Of a stretch of 64,000 nucleotides of DNA, positions 1-13,377 are shown piece by piece (position 1 is the stretch's first letter; every line of letters begins with the position of its first letter). Location of the stretch: contig JAIWNF010000018.1 in NCBI GenBank assembly GCA_025093555.1, forward strand, positions 62,001-126,000, in the 5' to 3' direction. The position numbers were made by a program, and so were the translations under genes. Below the pieces are notes generated by a model. That model worked only from the letters and a program-made list of their open reading frames with translations, was not told the DNA's origin and made no database searches. This DNA is from Circinella umbellata (lineage: Eukaryota; Mucoromycota; Mucoromycetes; Mucorales; Lichtheimiaceae).

Positions 1-983
1 AAAAATGTATGATTATTAGATATGAGGAAGATAACCATATTCTCGTTGGGGGGGACAAAAAGATAACTAATAGTTAGCGTTTTTCCGTTTTATTATTTTT
101 TCTATGTTGACACCATATAATCCAAAGAATAAGAAAATACAAATGCATGAATCATGTAAAAAAAAAAATGAGGGGGTGGCGTTTAAAAATAATTTGTATG
201 TTATATAGTATATGTGTGGTTAGACCATGTGGCTGTTCCTTAATCCTGGGCTTAGTGGAAACAATTGCTTAGCAAATCAAAATTACCCACCAAAATAGTA
301 ACCGGATGAACAATAACTAATCAAAAACGCTGAAAATAAAAAAAAGAAAGGGTTACTGTCTATAATTACGATATATAATATCAATGTTGTTATCAAATAA
401 TAATAATATTTTTTTCCTACTTTCTTTTTTCTTTTTCAGTGTATTTTTTTGCTTATCATATAAAATAAACTTCTCTTATCATGAAGATAATATAAATAAT
501 ACATGGACTGATTACCCAAAATAGCTCTAAATAGGTAATTTTGCGCGGACTGGACAATTTTTTTTTTTATCTCCTTCTTGGTATAATAGTGTTTATTACA
601 AAGGCTAATTGTATAACATCTTGTGTGTACAGACTAAAATAAAAACCAAAACAAGAGAGCGTGCGACTTCTCTATCACACATTAAACTGACAGAAAGCTA
701 TAATCACTTCTCACACAAAATGATAAGCGCGGATTATAGAAAAGAATATGACTACTTTGAAAAACTATTCAATACACACATTCAACACACATCAGATCAT
801 AAAGGAAATAATCTCACGCTTCTTTCTTTCTTTCTTTCTCATTTTTCTTTTTTATTTTAATTTTCTAAACTTGAATCTTTTTATTTTTATTTATTTATTT
901 TTTCCTTTTCTTTCTTTTACTACTTCTTCTTCTTCTTAACACACCGACCCTTCCTCCTCCTTTTTTTTTTTTTTATCTCGAAG
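1..983. other. Upstream region of permease 1, no gene seen
   Basis: No convincing gene is seen. The last 150 bases before the ATG at 984 are strongly pyrimidine-rich (CTT and T runs near 820-980), which is the usual 5' leader and core-promoter look in this window. The ORFs here are low-complexity readings of that tract. Confidence 0.6.
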
Positions 984-3290
984 ATGGCTGACAACAGTAA
1001 GTCTTACGAGACCGAACATGTCGAAGAAGGTGGTAAATCTCTTGGATTCCTTCACGATATTCAATCACGTTATGCCAAGGTTGATCCAGCAAGTTATTTA
1101 CGTCGACCAGATGAAACTGGTACTCATTATTGGGGTAGACGACTCGGTTCTTTAAAACCTGTTGAACTCTTGCTTGCTGAATATGCTAATAGCGAGTTAC
1201 GACAATATTTGAATGCGATGCAACTTACTTTTATTGGTATTGGTGCCATTATTGGAACTGGTACGTAAACCAAAAAAAAAATTCAATTTTCTTGTTGTTG
1301 TATTCTTTTTATTATCAAAGAAACAAAAAAAACAGGATTATTAAAATTTGATCATCTATTTTGTTTTGTTCTATTTAGGTATCTTTGTCCTTTCAGGTCA
1401 AGCAGCAGCTCAAAATGCTGGTCCTGCAGTGACAATTTCTTTCCTTATTGCTGGTTGTGCTGCAGGTAAAATTTTTATTTATATTACTTATTTTATGATA
1501 AATCAAGAGCATATTAGTAATAATAGTAATAATATTAATGTTTATTTTTTTTTTATCATAAATAGCATTCGCTTCATTGAGTTACTCTGAATTGGCTTCT
1601 ATGATTCCAGTATCTGGTTCAGCTTATACTTATGCATATGCTACTATGGGCGAGGTAAATTAAATATTTGTTGTTCTTTATAATATTATATATACTAAAT
1701 CCTTCATCTTTTTTTTTATTACTATCAGTTTGTTGCTTGGATCCTTGGTTGGGATTTGATCTTAGAATACATGGTGGGAGCTGCCACTGGTAAATAATTA
1801 ACCCATTCTTGTTCTTTTTATTTTTTGCTTACCCATTTTATCAACCTAATAAGTGCAAGACTATTATTTTATTTTTACTAATTCCTATTTTTATGTTCGT
1901 AACGAAAAATTATAGTGGGTGTCGGCTGGTCCGGTTACTTTAAAAAATTCTTTGGATTGTTTAATATCAATTTTGCTGATAGTTGGACAGAACCTACTGT
2001 TACTTGGGATGAAAACCCTGCTCGAATCTACTATGAAGAAGGTCACGGCTTCAATGTTCCTGGTTTTGTCGTTGTTATACTTGTCACTGTACTTCTTTGC
2101 GTTGGGTATGTAATAAGTAGTTGTTTTTTTTGTTTTTCGGGGAAAACCGAATACTAACTATGATCATTGTATATTTATAAAATTACAGTATTCGTCAATC
2201 AGCCTGGGTAAATTCTGCTATTGTTGTTTTCAAGCTTTTTGTTGTCCTTTTGTTCATCTTTGCCATGTGTGGATTCGTTGATCGTGCAAACTATGATCCC
2301 TACGTACCACCAAACACTAGTGGTGATTGGCATTTCTTTGGCGCGCCGGGTATCTTTGCGGCAGCATCAACTGTTTTCTTCTCGTGAGTTTTCTTAAAAT
2401 GCCATTATAAACAACAATTCTATAAAAAAAAAGTAATACTTATTAATTATATTATAATAATCTTTAGTTACATTGGTTTTGATTCTGTAACTACCGCTGC
2501 CATGGAATCCAAGAACCCTAAGCGAGATTTGCCCATTGGTATCATTGGTTCGCTTGTTATTACTACCATTCTTTACGTTGCATTCTGTAGTGTCATGACA
2601 GGTCTTGCTTATTATACTGAACTTAATACAGCTACTCCCGTTATTACTGCCATTGAATCTGTTGAAGCCCGTACCGGTAAAAGCTGGATGTGGATCAAGG
2701 TCATTATTATCTTTGGTGCTTTAGCAGGTTTGACTGCTGTCATTTTGGTCCAAATGTTGGGTCAAACTCGTGTCTTCTATGCCATGGCCAAGGATGGTTT
2801 ACTTCCTCAAATGTTCACCAAAGTTCATCCAAAATTCAAGACTCCTTATGTTGCCACCATTACTGTTGGTATTATTACTGCTCTCTTATCTGCTGTATTA
2901 CCCGTTGATTTGCTTGGTAACATGACTTCAGTTGGTACTTTGTTGGCGTTCTTCATTGTTCACTGTGGTGTTATTGTATTGCGTTTCACTCGACCTGATG
3001 TAGAACGTTGGTTCAAGATTCCAGGAGGAAAATATCTTTTCATTGTTTTCCCCGTCATTGGTCAAGTCATTTGTGTTCTTTTAATTGCTGTTGCTGAAGT
3101 CACTACTATTTGGCGTTTGTTTGTTTGGATGGGTCTTGGATGGGTTATTTACTTCTCATATGGTATTCGTCATTCGAGATTACATCGTGATCCTATTGGT
3201 CGCTTTGCCGAAGTACATGCTAACGCTGATGCTTCCAAGGAAGAAGTTTATCCTGTTCAAGATTATGATTATCAAACCAACCGAAACTAA
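984..3290 (+). CDS. Amino-acid permease, APC superfamily (CAT/YfnA-like), copy 1
   Basis: A plasma-membrane or vacuolar transporter of (probably cationic) amino acids, 573 residues in seven exons: 984-1260, 1379-1465, 1566-1654, 1729-1789, 1916-2105, 2189-2383, 2468-3290. The first transmembrane helix carries the APC unwound-helix motif GIGAIIGTGIFVLSG, split by intron 1. The stretch SYSELASMIPVSGSAYTYAY and the WILGWDLILEYMVGA helix are typical of the cationic amino-acid transporter family. The soluble N-terminus is about 75 residues (HDIQSRYAKVDPASYLRR). About twelve hydrophobic segments follow, then a short hydrophilic C-terminus. All splice sites are GT-AG and keep frame. The start is the first ATG after a pyrimidine tract. 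A tandem paralogue lies 2.1 kb downstream on the same strand. Family assignment is firm; substrate is inferred from the family only. Confidence 0.93.
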
Positions 3291-3553
3291 TTTTTTTTTT
3301 ACTTCTTTTTTTCCCTTTACATATTTTTCCCCCTCCATTTTAAAAATAATATCTTGTAATATCATATTAATTTCTTTTTTTCACAACATTTACTAAATAA
3401 CTAACAACAAACTATAACATTATTACTAGATCAGTTTTAATTTCTGAATCTTTTTATTATTTATTATTATTTTTGCACAATATCAATTACATTTTTTTTT
3501 ACTCTATTCTTTCAAATTATTATCGAGAACATACGTAAATAAGTTATATGTAA

Positions 3554-3604
<51 letters not shown>

Positions 3605-5439
3605 ATCGTACGTAGCATATTAATTATTATATAGTAACATTTTCAAAAGTGTCTTTTGAAAGAATAAATATAGCCTATCTAAGATGATTTTACACTCTGA
3701 ATATATTCAGAAAAGTATTGAATAACACCTTGAAATAATAAAAGTTCCCGCGTTCAATTGTTCTAAGTATGTATATCTATATATCATACATATATATTAT
3801 AAACTTTAATTATGAAGTTTATTTAGCTCTATCAATTATATTTTCGTTGTGTAGGTACTTTATCATTATTTATAAAAGCAAAAAAAAAAAACTGATCTAT
3901 TATTGTCAGCTTTTATTATATTTTATTATTCGTGTAACATTCAACCAACCTCCCCCAAAACCTTTTTTTTTTATAAAAAAAGAAAAAGAACTGAAAAAGT
4001 GAAACGATCATGTCAAAAATAAACATAATAAAAAAAAAGATTGTGAAAGATATAGTTTTATTAACCTGAAAAGATTAAATTTTCTAAATGCATATTGAAC
4101 TCTCTCACCCTTTTTTGTTATGTAAAGAACAAAAAGAATAATACAAGGTAAGATAACAAAACAAGAAGAAAGAATGTTAGAATCTTTTGAAGATAATAAC
4201 TGTACTTAATAAGTATAATCTCTTTTTTGTACTACCAAAGTAACATGTGAACAATAAAAGAAACGTACTTGTTACTAAAGTGTACATGTGACCAAAAAAA
4301 AACTTTGTGCTTATCTCACCATTCCTTTATATAAAAGGTGCAACCTAATAAATTCTCAAATACACCAATAAAATGTATATCTTGAAAATTTGTACGTACG
4401 CTAATAAAGAAAAAGAAAGCCAAAAAAAAAATCGAATATATTTATTTGCAACTCTAGCATCAATATTATTTATTCTTTATTGATCCATGATTCTAATTAT
4501 TCAAATGATAAAAAATAAAAATAAAAATTAAAGGGTAAGTTTGTTATCAAGGCGGATATTTGTGCCTGATTTTCTTTTAAGGATCGGGCATTGAAAGCCG
4601 ATTTTGTGAATCCAGTTTTGGGTAGATAATAAAAATTTATTAGATGCATTACCTTTTCTTTTTTTAACGAGCATTTAAATATTCAAATAACAACATGCGA
4701 GAAATAATATAGATTAAATAAAAAAAAAGTCGGACTCGACTGGATTCGCATTGAATTCAGCTTATTATGAATGGTGTCATATTGTAACAAAGTTGTGCTA
4801 TGCGAAACAATCCATATCTTGTACTACTTGATCTGTTCAAATATATAGTCTTCTTAATTCTTAGATTTATTTACTAATATTAAGCATATTATGACTTCAC
4901 TATGTGTACTTAATGAATAATGGTTATAGATTTGCTCTGTTTTGTTTTTTTACTATTATAATACGTATGTGAAACTATTAGTATAGATAATAGTATTATT
5001 ATTTGCTAAGACTTATTAATGGGTAAATAATGTAGAATGTTGATTCCATTGACTTTCTAAATAATAATAGATACGTACAGTAATTCAAAGTTATACATAC
5101 ATACGTAAATAATTTATGCAGCATAATAAGCATAAAAACCTATAACATCAAATGATTAGATCTGAACAACGTACTACTAAATTTCTCGATTTGTAGAAAT
5201 ATATAATATCCATTATGCGTATGGATAAAAAACATAAACTTTGTGTGACTATTGTAGTTGAATAAAAGTTTGGATGACGATCTAACTGCTCGCGATTGCT
5301 TCATCATCTTATACAAAAAGGTGGAGAAATATAAAGTACTGTTTCTGGTGTATTCTATAAATTAGTAAAATTAACTTACTCTTTCTCTCTTTTCCGTTTT
5401 TTTATTTCTCTTTGATTAACTGTCATTATCCGTATTATA
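3291..5439. other. Intergenic region between the two permeases
   Basis: AT-rich non-coding sequence of 2.1 kb with a long GT microsatellite near its left end. The ORFs in it are short and low complexity. It must hold the 3' end of permease 1 and the promoter of permease 2. A T/C-rich tract sits just before the ATG at 5440. Confidence 0.6.
3556..3601. repeat. (GT)n dinucleotide microsatellite
   Basis: About 23 uninterrupted GT units, 250 bases downstream of the permease 1 stop codon. Confidence 0.97.
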
Positions 5440-7849
5440 ATGATAAACAGTAAAACTTATCAGGACGGAAAAGATCAATATAACAATGAAGAAAGCGGAA
5501 CTTTTGGATTTTTTAATGAAATTCAATCACGATTTGCCAAAGTGGATCCTACAAGCTATTTAAGGCGATCTACAGAATCTGGATATCATTATTGGGGACG
5601 TCGTCTTGGTTCTTTAAAACCTATTGAACTTTTAGTAGCTGAATATGACAAAGCCGAATTAAAAAAGTACTTAACTTGGTGGCAACTCATATTTATCGGT
5701 ATTGGTACTATAATTGGAACCGGTATGTTATTAAAGTTTATAGAAATGATCACTATTTTTTATTATTATTGAAAGATCACAATGGATGTTGGATGAATTT
5801 AAGCTTAATATTAAACTACTATTATTATTTTTATAGGTATCTTTGTATTATCTGGTCAAGCAGCAGCTCAAAACGCCGGACCTGCAGTAACTGTTTCTTT
5901 TATTATTGCTGCTTTTGCATCTAGTAAGATAGCTCGTTTCATTTTATAAAAAAAAAACTATATTATGCTGAATAAGAAAAATATACTAATTTTCATCAAC
6001 AAATGATAATCATAATAGTGTTTGCAGCACTAAGTTATTCTGAAATGGCTTCAATGATTCCAGTGTCTGGTTCAGCTTATACATATGCTTATGCTACCCT
6101 GGGAGAGGTAGTATTATTTCATTTTTTTGTTTGATTACATACTAAGCTTTTTTTTTAGTGAGTAAGTATTTATTATTTTTATATTATATATTAATAGTTT
6201 GTTGGCTGGACAATTGGTTGGGATTTGATTCTTGAACACATGGTAGGCGGTGCTACAGGTAAAAAGAAAACAACTAATATCTTGTTTCGTTTTACTGGAA
6301 ATACACATACATGATTTAATATACGTAGGAACATAGTATATATCAAATGAATAAATTTTTTTCTTTATCAAAAACACACTAGTCGGCGTCGGTTGGTCTG
6401 GTTATTTTAAAAAGTTCTTTGCATTATTCGATATTAATTTTGCCGATTCTTGGACAGAACCAACGGTTGTCTGGGACGAAAATCCTGCTCGAATTTATTA
6501 TACTGAAGGCCATTACTTTAATGTTCCAGGTTTCGTGGTTATTATGATGGTGACAATCTTATTATGTATTGGGTATGTACATTATTTCTTATCTGTGCCG
6601 CTGTTTGATGCTTACGTATTATTATAAATTATTACAGTATTACAAAAATAAAAGTAACTTTTTATTTTTATTATATATCACATTAACATTTCATCAAATA
6701 ATGTAATATAGCATTCGTCAAGCATCGTGGGTTATCTCTATTATTGTTGTTATTAAACTTATTGTTGTTTTTTTGTTCATATTCGCTCTTTGTGGTTTCG
6801 TTGATCGTGCAAACTATACTCCATATGTACCGCCCAATACGACGGGAGATTGGCATTTCTTTGGTGGACCGGGCATTTTTGCAGCCGCATCTACTGTATT
6901 TTTTGCGTAAGTCATATCATTCTTTTTCTTTATCTTTTTCATATACGTATAAATAATCAAAATATCAATTACTTATTTTTCTTTTCTTTTCTTTTGATTT
7001 ACTATTGCTAGTTACATTGGCTTTGATTCTATCACTACTGCTGCACTTGAAGCAAAAAATCCTAGACGTGATTTACCCATTGGTATTATTGGTTCGCTGG
7101 TTATTACAACTATTTTATACATTGGTTTCTGTACTGTCATGACAGGTGCTGCTCATTACAGCGAACTCAATACTTCTACTCCTGTTGTTACTGCTATTGA
7201 AGCTGTTGAACTACGAACAGAACAAAGTTGGTTGTGGCTGAAAGTCATTGTTATTTTTGGTGCCTTGACTGGATTAAGTTCTGTTTTGGTAGTTAGTATA
7301 TTTTCTCAAACGCGTGTTTTTTATTCAATGGCAAAAGACGGGCTGGTTCCTTCCTTTTTCGCCAAGGTACATCCTCGTTTTAAAACACCCTATCGATCAA
7401 CTATTTTTGTTGGTACCATCATGGCTATCATGTCAGCTATTTTACCTGTCGATTTACTTGGTAATATGACTTCAGTGGGTACTTTGTTGGCCTTTTTTAT
7501 TGTTCACTGTGGTGTGATCGTGTTGCGATTTACACGTCCTGATGTGGAACGTTGGTTCAAAATCCCAGGAGGAAAATATCTTTTCATCGTGTTTCCAGTT
7601 ATTGGTATGATTGTTTCGATTCTTTTAATTGCTGTTTCTGAAGTGACTACAATTTGGCGTCTGTTTGTTTGGATGGCTGTCGGGTGGATTATTTATTTTT
7701 CATACGGTATTCGTAATTCAAAATTACATCGTGATCCAGTGGGTCATTTTGCTAAAGTACAAGCAGATATTCCTTCTTCTTCTGCATCGGCAACAAATGA
7801 AAATGTATATACAACTCATGAGGAATACAATTATACTGCTCCTAAATAG
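5440..7849 (+). CDS. Amino-acid permease, APC superfamily (CAT/YfnA-like), copy 2
   Basis: Tandem paralogue of the gene at 984, 580 residues in seven exons: 5440-5722, 5837-5923, 6019-6107, 6198-6258, 6383-6572, 6712-6906, 7012-7849. Exons 2-6 measure 87, 89, 61, 190 and 195 nt, exactly as in copy 1, with the same phases; only the end exons and the introns differ. The same APC motifs are present (IGTIIGTGIFVLSG, SEMASMIPVSGSAYTYAY, VDLLGNMTSVGTLLAF). The C-terminal tail is slightly longer and Ser-rich (PSSSASATNE), so regulation or trafficking may differ. The product should be another membrane transporter of amino acids. The family is clear; distinct substrate preference is only an inference. 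Confidence 0.93.
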
Positions 7850-9592
7850 GTTGTTCTTTTTTTTAAAAAAAATATAAATATAGTTTTAATACCCCCCATC
7901 ATTTCTGTTGTATTTTAGTAATATTATTATTAATTGTACATGTTAAATATAATAAAATGTAGTTTTTACATGTTCATATCTAAAATTAAATGCTTGGCAA
8001 CATATAGCGCTCGATATGTAGTATTGTATTTGATCCATAACGCAAAATAAAACGGAGCTACTTTATCGAAAATACATTAGGTTGAACTACTTGGATCAAG
8101 TTTACCCTCCATGCTAAATAAATCTAAATCTACGTATTCTTCTTAAAAAATGGTGTGACAACGAACTTAGATTATGGTAAGAAAAAAAATATAGAAATTG
8201 TATCAGGAAGAACAATAATGTACACTCATATCACCCTCCTAGTCCATAAAATAAATAAATAAATGATACAGTGCTGAAGTAGCAAATTTGAAGAATATAC
8301 CACAAGAAGAATAAAAGCAAACCGATTAGTGTAGGTGGTGACAAAGGCACTTTTGTCTTATTCAACTACAAATATAAAGCACAGCAATGGTATAGATTGG
8401 TTAAGGTAAAGAAGCTCACACTGAGATATTTAAAAAAGTTGGATGCTAAAATCATATTTACGTAGAACATGGTCGACCTTATCGTCTTATTAGTATATCT
8501 TATATTGTAGATAGCACATTATACAACATAACAAATAATATTAGCAACTCTTTGAATAATGCTCTAAAATATATTTTGTGTACAGTTTAACCTCTCCCTT
8601 CAGGTTTGACGTAGCTACTGTATTTAAGATAACAAAAAGGCATTCATATATTTTCTTTTATATCCAACATAGCCAAGGTGGGGGCTTTTTCTTTTTTTTT
8701 TCGCACTTCTAAAATCAACTGAGCGCCAAAAAAAAAAGACGTGTGTTGTTCCACTTTATTTTTTTTTTGTCCACCTTTCTTCAACTGTTTACCATTATAT
8801 ACAAAGTAATCAAGGTAAAATATGTTTTCAATTAATCAACAGAATTGCCATGATTTGTTAAAAAAAAAGGAATATAAAAATGATGACTTAGTAAAAGGTT
8901 TGAGAATTTATGTTTAAATGAACAATATTGAACCTGCTCCTTTATTTCCTATATCTCGCTATATTTCTTTCTTTCTTTCTTTCTCATATTTCTACTATAC
9001 ACCGATCGGTTTTTTTTTTGGAAAAAAAGAAAGATTAACGCGTTTTTTATTAAACTGTTATTCTTTTTTTTTTTTCATATAAAAAAAAAACTAACTAATG
9101 TTCGAAATCTTGGTATCCATTTCCGAAAGTATGGGTGTTTGATACCGTAAGGCCGAACAAAGATTAGAAAGAGTCATTGTTAGATCGTTTACTCGGAAAG
9201 CTTATTTAACCGAGGAATATATAATGTATTAGCGATAAAGGGTGACACTACATTTTGATAATAACATAAAAAGCTCACACTCCTTTGTGAATGTGTGTAA
9301 TATTATGTTATTATTTTTTGGGAGTTTGAGGGGAATTTTATTATGAGATGAATGACTGAAAGAAAGAGAGATAGAAGAATTGGGAGATTGTTTGTGGTTC
9401 TTTAGTTTATTATGAACAAATTTAAATGAAACAGATTTTTGTTTGACTGATATTATTCTTTAAAAATCATTGGCAATTCTTTTTTGATATTGGATATGAA
9501 AACTTAATAACTAACTATTTCCATTTTATTATTATTATTATTAGATTAAATTATTCAAGTATATTTCTATCTCATTATTATAATAAAAAAAA
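7850..9592. other. Intergenic region, no gene seen
   Basis: AT-rich sequence with homopolymers and a short CTTT repeat near 8970. A short reading near 8340-8450 looks faintly protein-like, but it has no start, no splice sites and no recognisable family. It includes the unresolved 5' leader of the Alba gene. Confidence 0.55.
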
Positions 9593-10231
9593 AGTGAGTT
9601 TATTCTCTCTTATTTGAATCAATTATCAATTATATTTATTAATGTTAAATAAAATAAATAAATAAAAAGTGGAAGATTATCGAAGAAGTGAAAAAAGTGA
9701 ACCAGAAAAAGTATCTCCTCCAGCTAAAAACGAAATTCGATGTTCACAAAATGGGAAAATTACACGTTATGTGGATGTTGGTCTTAATTTATTAAAAGTG
9801 AGTTTACAAATATAATAGTTATAATATTTATTCTTTATTCATATGAAATATATGTATTTTAGGAACAAAACATGTCAGATATTGTCATTGTAGGTAAAGG
9901 AGCAAGTATCAATAAAGCAGTGACTGTAGTTGAAATTATTAAACGTAAAATGAAAGGAACATTACATCAGTATACCCAACTTGGAAGTGTATCTTCTACA
10001 GATCAATGGGATCCTTTAGAAGGGAAAAATATGGATCGTATGGTTGTCACACAACATACACCTATTATTTTAATACATTTATCAAAATTAGTAATACCAG
10101 ATTTAGAGGCAATATCAGGGTAAGGTTTATTTTTAAAAGATTGAATGGATTAAGAAACTAAATAGATTCTATATTATTATCATTTTAGATATCAAGCACC
10201 TACTGGAAATGATATTTACACTGCATCATAA
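9593..10231 (+). CDS. Alba-domain protein (Rpp25/Pop6-like), start codon split by intron
   Basis: Predicted small RNA/DNA-binding protein of 142 residues. Alba proteins of this type are subunits of RNase P/MRP or bind mRNA. The core runs from NGKITRYVDVGLNLLK (about residue 29) through VIVGKGASINKAVTVVEIIKRK to the C-terminal part of the fold, matching the Alba strand-helix pattern and its basic GKGASINKA loop. The downstream exons are 9670-9797, 9863-10119 and 10189-10231. In the reading frame a TAA at 9663 blocks extension upstream and no ATG precedes the domain. A GTGAGT donor at 9594 and an AG at 9668-9669 join A9593 to TG at 9670, creating ATG. The initiator codon is therefore made by splicing. 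The 5' UTR limit is unknown. The rhomboid gene converges on it from the right. The domain is clear; the specific complex is inferred. Confidence 0.8.
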
Positions 10232-10543
10232 TAATAACAATATATATAATATATGTAAAAAAAAAAAGAAAGGCTTTTGAAAAGATTTTATATATTTTTT
10301 GTTTAATTTATCTATCTAATAAAAAATATCTGTACATACATCAAAAAAGAAAAGAAAAGGGAAATGAATGTAATGAAATGATGAAGGATATATAATACAT
10401 TGATTGTTTATAAGGGAATATATATTATTCTATACATTATATATATTACACATATCATTTATTGGTAAACATGCTAAATATTTGCACCATGAAAAGAGCT
10501 AAAATATATATAATATTATATTAGTATAAGAACAAATAATTGT

Positions 10544-12900
10544 TTATAACAAATTACGTAACTTGATAAAATTTACCTCTTCTGGTTTTTCACCTTTATA
10601 AAATGTATTTAATAACAAAGAGGATGCTACAATCAAGAGAGCCAAGATGATAACTCGTACAAGCCATCTGACAATGATACGCGCTTTACTAACGTAGAAT
10701 TCTTGTTTTGTAGATGGCATGACTACAAGACCAACCAGTAATCCTGCAATGAATCCACCAATATGTGCGAAATTATCAGGTCTATATTATAAATGAAAAA
10801 TGAAATATAAGTATACTATATAAATATATGATTATTTATCATTCAAAATAGTATTAAATAAACACAGTACATACCCAGGTAAGTAGCCATAAGCGAGACC
10901 AAGAACTATGTAATATAAGTAAGACAATTAGAAAAAAAGAATGATATAATATATGCAAGTTAATTTTTTTTTCTTTTAATACATACTCATTAATGTAATT
11001 AATTTAGTTAGTTGCCAACCAGGATCAGCAATAAGTCTCCAACTTCTTAATAAATCAATCATTAATAATGCTCCAATACCGAAAAGTGATCCTGAACAAC
11101 CCATTGTTGCTACGTAACAAAAATATTGAATTCGTTATAAAGATTAAAAAAGGAACCTTATCAAAAAAAAAAAATAAGAATAAAAACTATAAAATCAAAA
11201 TATTTTCTTACCACTTGAAGTTGGAGAAAAAGTTGTGCTAGCAATAAATCCAAATATACCAGAAATTAACCATACAAGACCATACCGTAAAGGATTTAAT
11301 CGACGTTCAACTCTTCGACCAAGCCCCAAATGCACGAGCATATTACAAAAATAATGTACAATTCCAGAATGTACAAAAGTAGCAGTAATAACACGATACC
11401 ATTGATTTGGATCATTTTCAAAAGATGTCATACCACATACATCTTGAATTCCACAACTATTTTCAGATGATGCAGTACTATCTAAGCCAAGAATCATAGA
11501 GGGTGGAGAGGGAGAATTATCCGTGGATATATTTGGACAATTAAAATGAGATAAATCCGTTAAACGCATACATGGAGAATAACGTGCACCTTCGAAAACT
11601 AACACTTGAGTAGATGGTCCAAGCATCAAATTAAATGGACTGACTTCAATAATGCTACCTGGTAATTTAAAAAAATAAATAAGATATTAGTGTGTTACCA
11701 ACAAAATGACAAATTATTTGATTTGGTACAACATTGAATAAAATATAGGTAGAAAATTGGGTGCTTCTCATAAAATATTTTTCTTATAGTAAAAAAAAGT
11801 TCACAGAAAACAAAAAACAAAAAAAAAGTACCTGTCAATTGTTTGTTTTGAATAAAACTAACTACAAGTGCTACAATCATTCCAAGTGCACTCAAATATG
11901 AAAAAAGTGGAAACCAGTTATGAGGTTCTTTTTGTAACATCTCATAAAATCGTCCACGATGCATATTAGCTTGTCGTTGTTGTTCTGCTGCTGCTGCTTC
12001 TTTAGTATCATACATAGGCACAATAGTGGAATCGTCTGTTCCCACAGATCGATCTTCTGCTATGGGATAATTGTTGTTTTTATTTCTAATGTTATGGGTA
12101 TCATTTCGATCTTTTTGTTGTTGTTCGATTGTTGCTTCATTATTGAATTCTTGTTGTGGTTTTTCATTGTCATTTACTTGTTTCGGTAACATACCAAATG
12201 GATCTTCTTTACCACCACAATTATGATGTGGACAACAAAAAACAACGGCTGGTGCTGCAATTATATGTTCTTGATTTCTTTTCTTATTACTTAGAAAACT
12301 CTTTAATGTTCTTCTGTTTTTCTTGCTTTCGTTATTGTTATTGATGTTATAATTATCATTGTTTTCAGGACAATTGCAGTTATCAACATATCCATCATGT
12401 TTACACTTGGTTGTAGGTGGATTATAAAATTGTTTTGATTCATGCCCGGAATACATGCTATAAAATCCGCTATTGTGTTTGTTCATTGCTCTTGAATCTT
12501 CTTCTTCTGGTAATGGTGGAGGAATATAATTGGGGAAAAAGAGGGAAGGAACACGACCATAAGATTGAAAAGTAGTAGTTAATCGATCTACTCGTTTACG
12601 ACCGTAAGACTGGAAATTACGAGTAAGGCGATTCATTCGACTACGACTTTTATTTTGTAACATTTGATCGACGCCATATTCATCATCATGATGCTGGGTG
12701 TTGTAATTACTGTCAATATCGCGTGTTGGTGCTGGGTAACTGTTATAAGTTGATGATGAATCAGGGGGTATTTCTGTTTTTGATTTTACTTCATCATCAT
12801 CATCATGTTGTTGATATTGTTGCCATCCAATATTATTCCGAGATAGCTGTTCATTTTGATTATCTTTTCTAGATTCATATCTATCATTTTTCCACCACAT
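10544..12900 (-). CDS. Rhomboid-family intramembrane serine protease with long N-terminus
   Basis: A 635-residue membrane protease that would cleave other transmembrane proteins inside the bilayer. Exons on the minus strand: 12900-11832, 11658-11212, 11109-10987, 10905-10875 (31 nt), 10781-10544. The first 325 or so residues are hydrophilic, Asn/Gln/Asp-rich and low complexity, with a tandem QSYGR motif. The first helix is near residue 330. The rhomboid core follows: PNQWYRVITATFVHSGIVHY, the arginine-rich loop GLGRRVERR, then GCSGSLFG with the nucleophile Ser near 511 and FAHIGGF with the catalytic His near 563. Both catalytic residues are present, so it should be active rather than an iRhom. 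A Cys-rich loop follows helix 1. It is divergently oriented to the Isc1-like gene, 477 bases away. Confidence 0.92.
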
Positions 12901-13377
12901 AATCCAAAAATAAAAAAAAAAAGTGGAAACGTAGATGATATGTTATATAAGGAATGGAATGGGAGTTGTAGGTATAGATAAAGAAAAGAAGTATAAAAAA
13001 AACGGTGAAATGAATAAAATTGGCAAAGTTATTTATATACGTAATTAGTAGATAGAAAAAAAAAGACTCATAGTCTTTATTATTATTATTATTTTGTGAG
13101 CCTCAATTAATAACAAATTTTAATAGTAAAATAATTTATTATATATTTCATTTATTATAACATTTTGATAATATGGAAACACATAACACACATTGGTGAC
13201 ACTAGATCTTTTCTTGAAACAGTAAAGTGTCATTAATTATAGGTATATCTTTTTCTCCGATTTCTGTTTTTGGTAAAGTAAAAACGACACCGGCTTTGTC
13301 ATACGAAAATAATAACTTTTTTTTTATTTTCTCCAAAGTACTCACCTAATTTTAATAAACTAAGGGAGGGGATTATT
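12901..13377. promoter_or_regulatory. Divergent promoter region, rhomboid / Isc1-like
   Basis: This 477-base AT-rich gap separates two divergently transcribed genes and must contain both start regions. No specific factor site is claimed. Confidence 0.5.

Noticed and set aside
9100..9240. Possible structured RNA or tRNA (paired TGGTATCC/GGTGTTTGATACC words)
   Set aside because: No complete cloverleaf, no A/B box order; pairing too partial.
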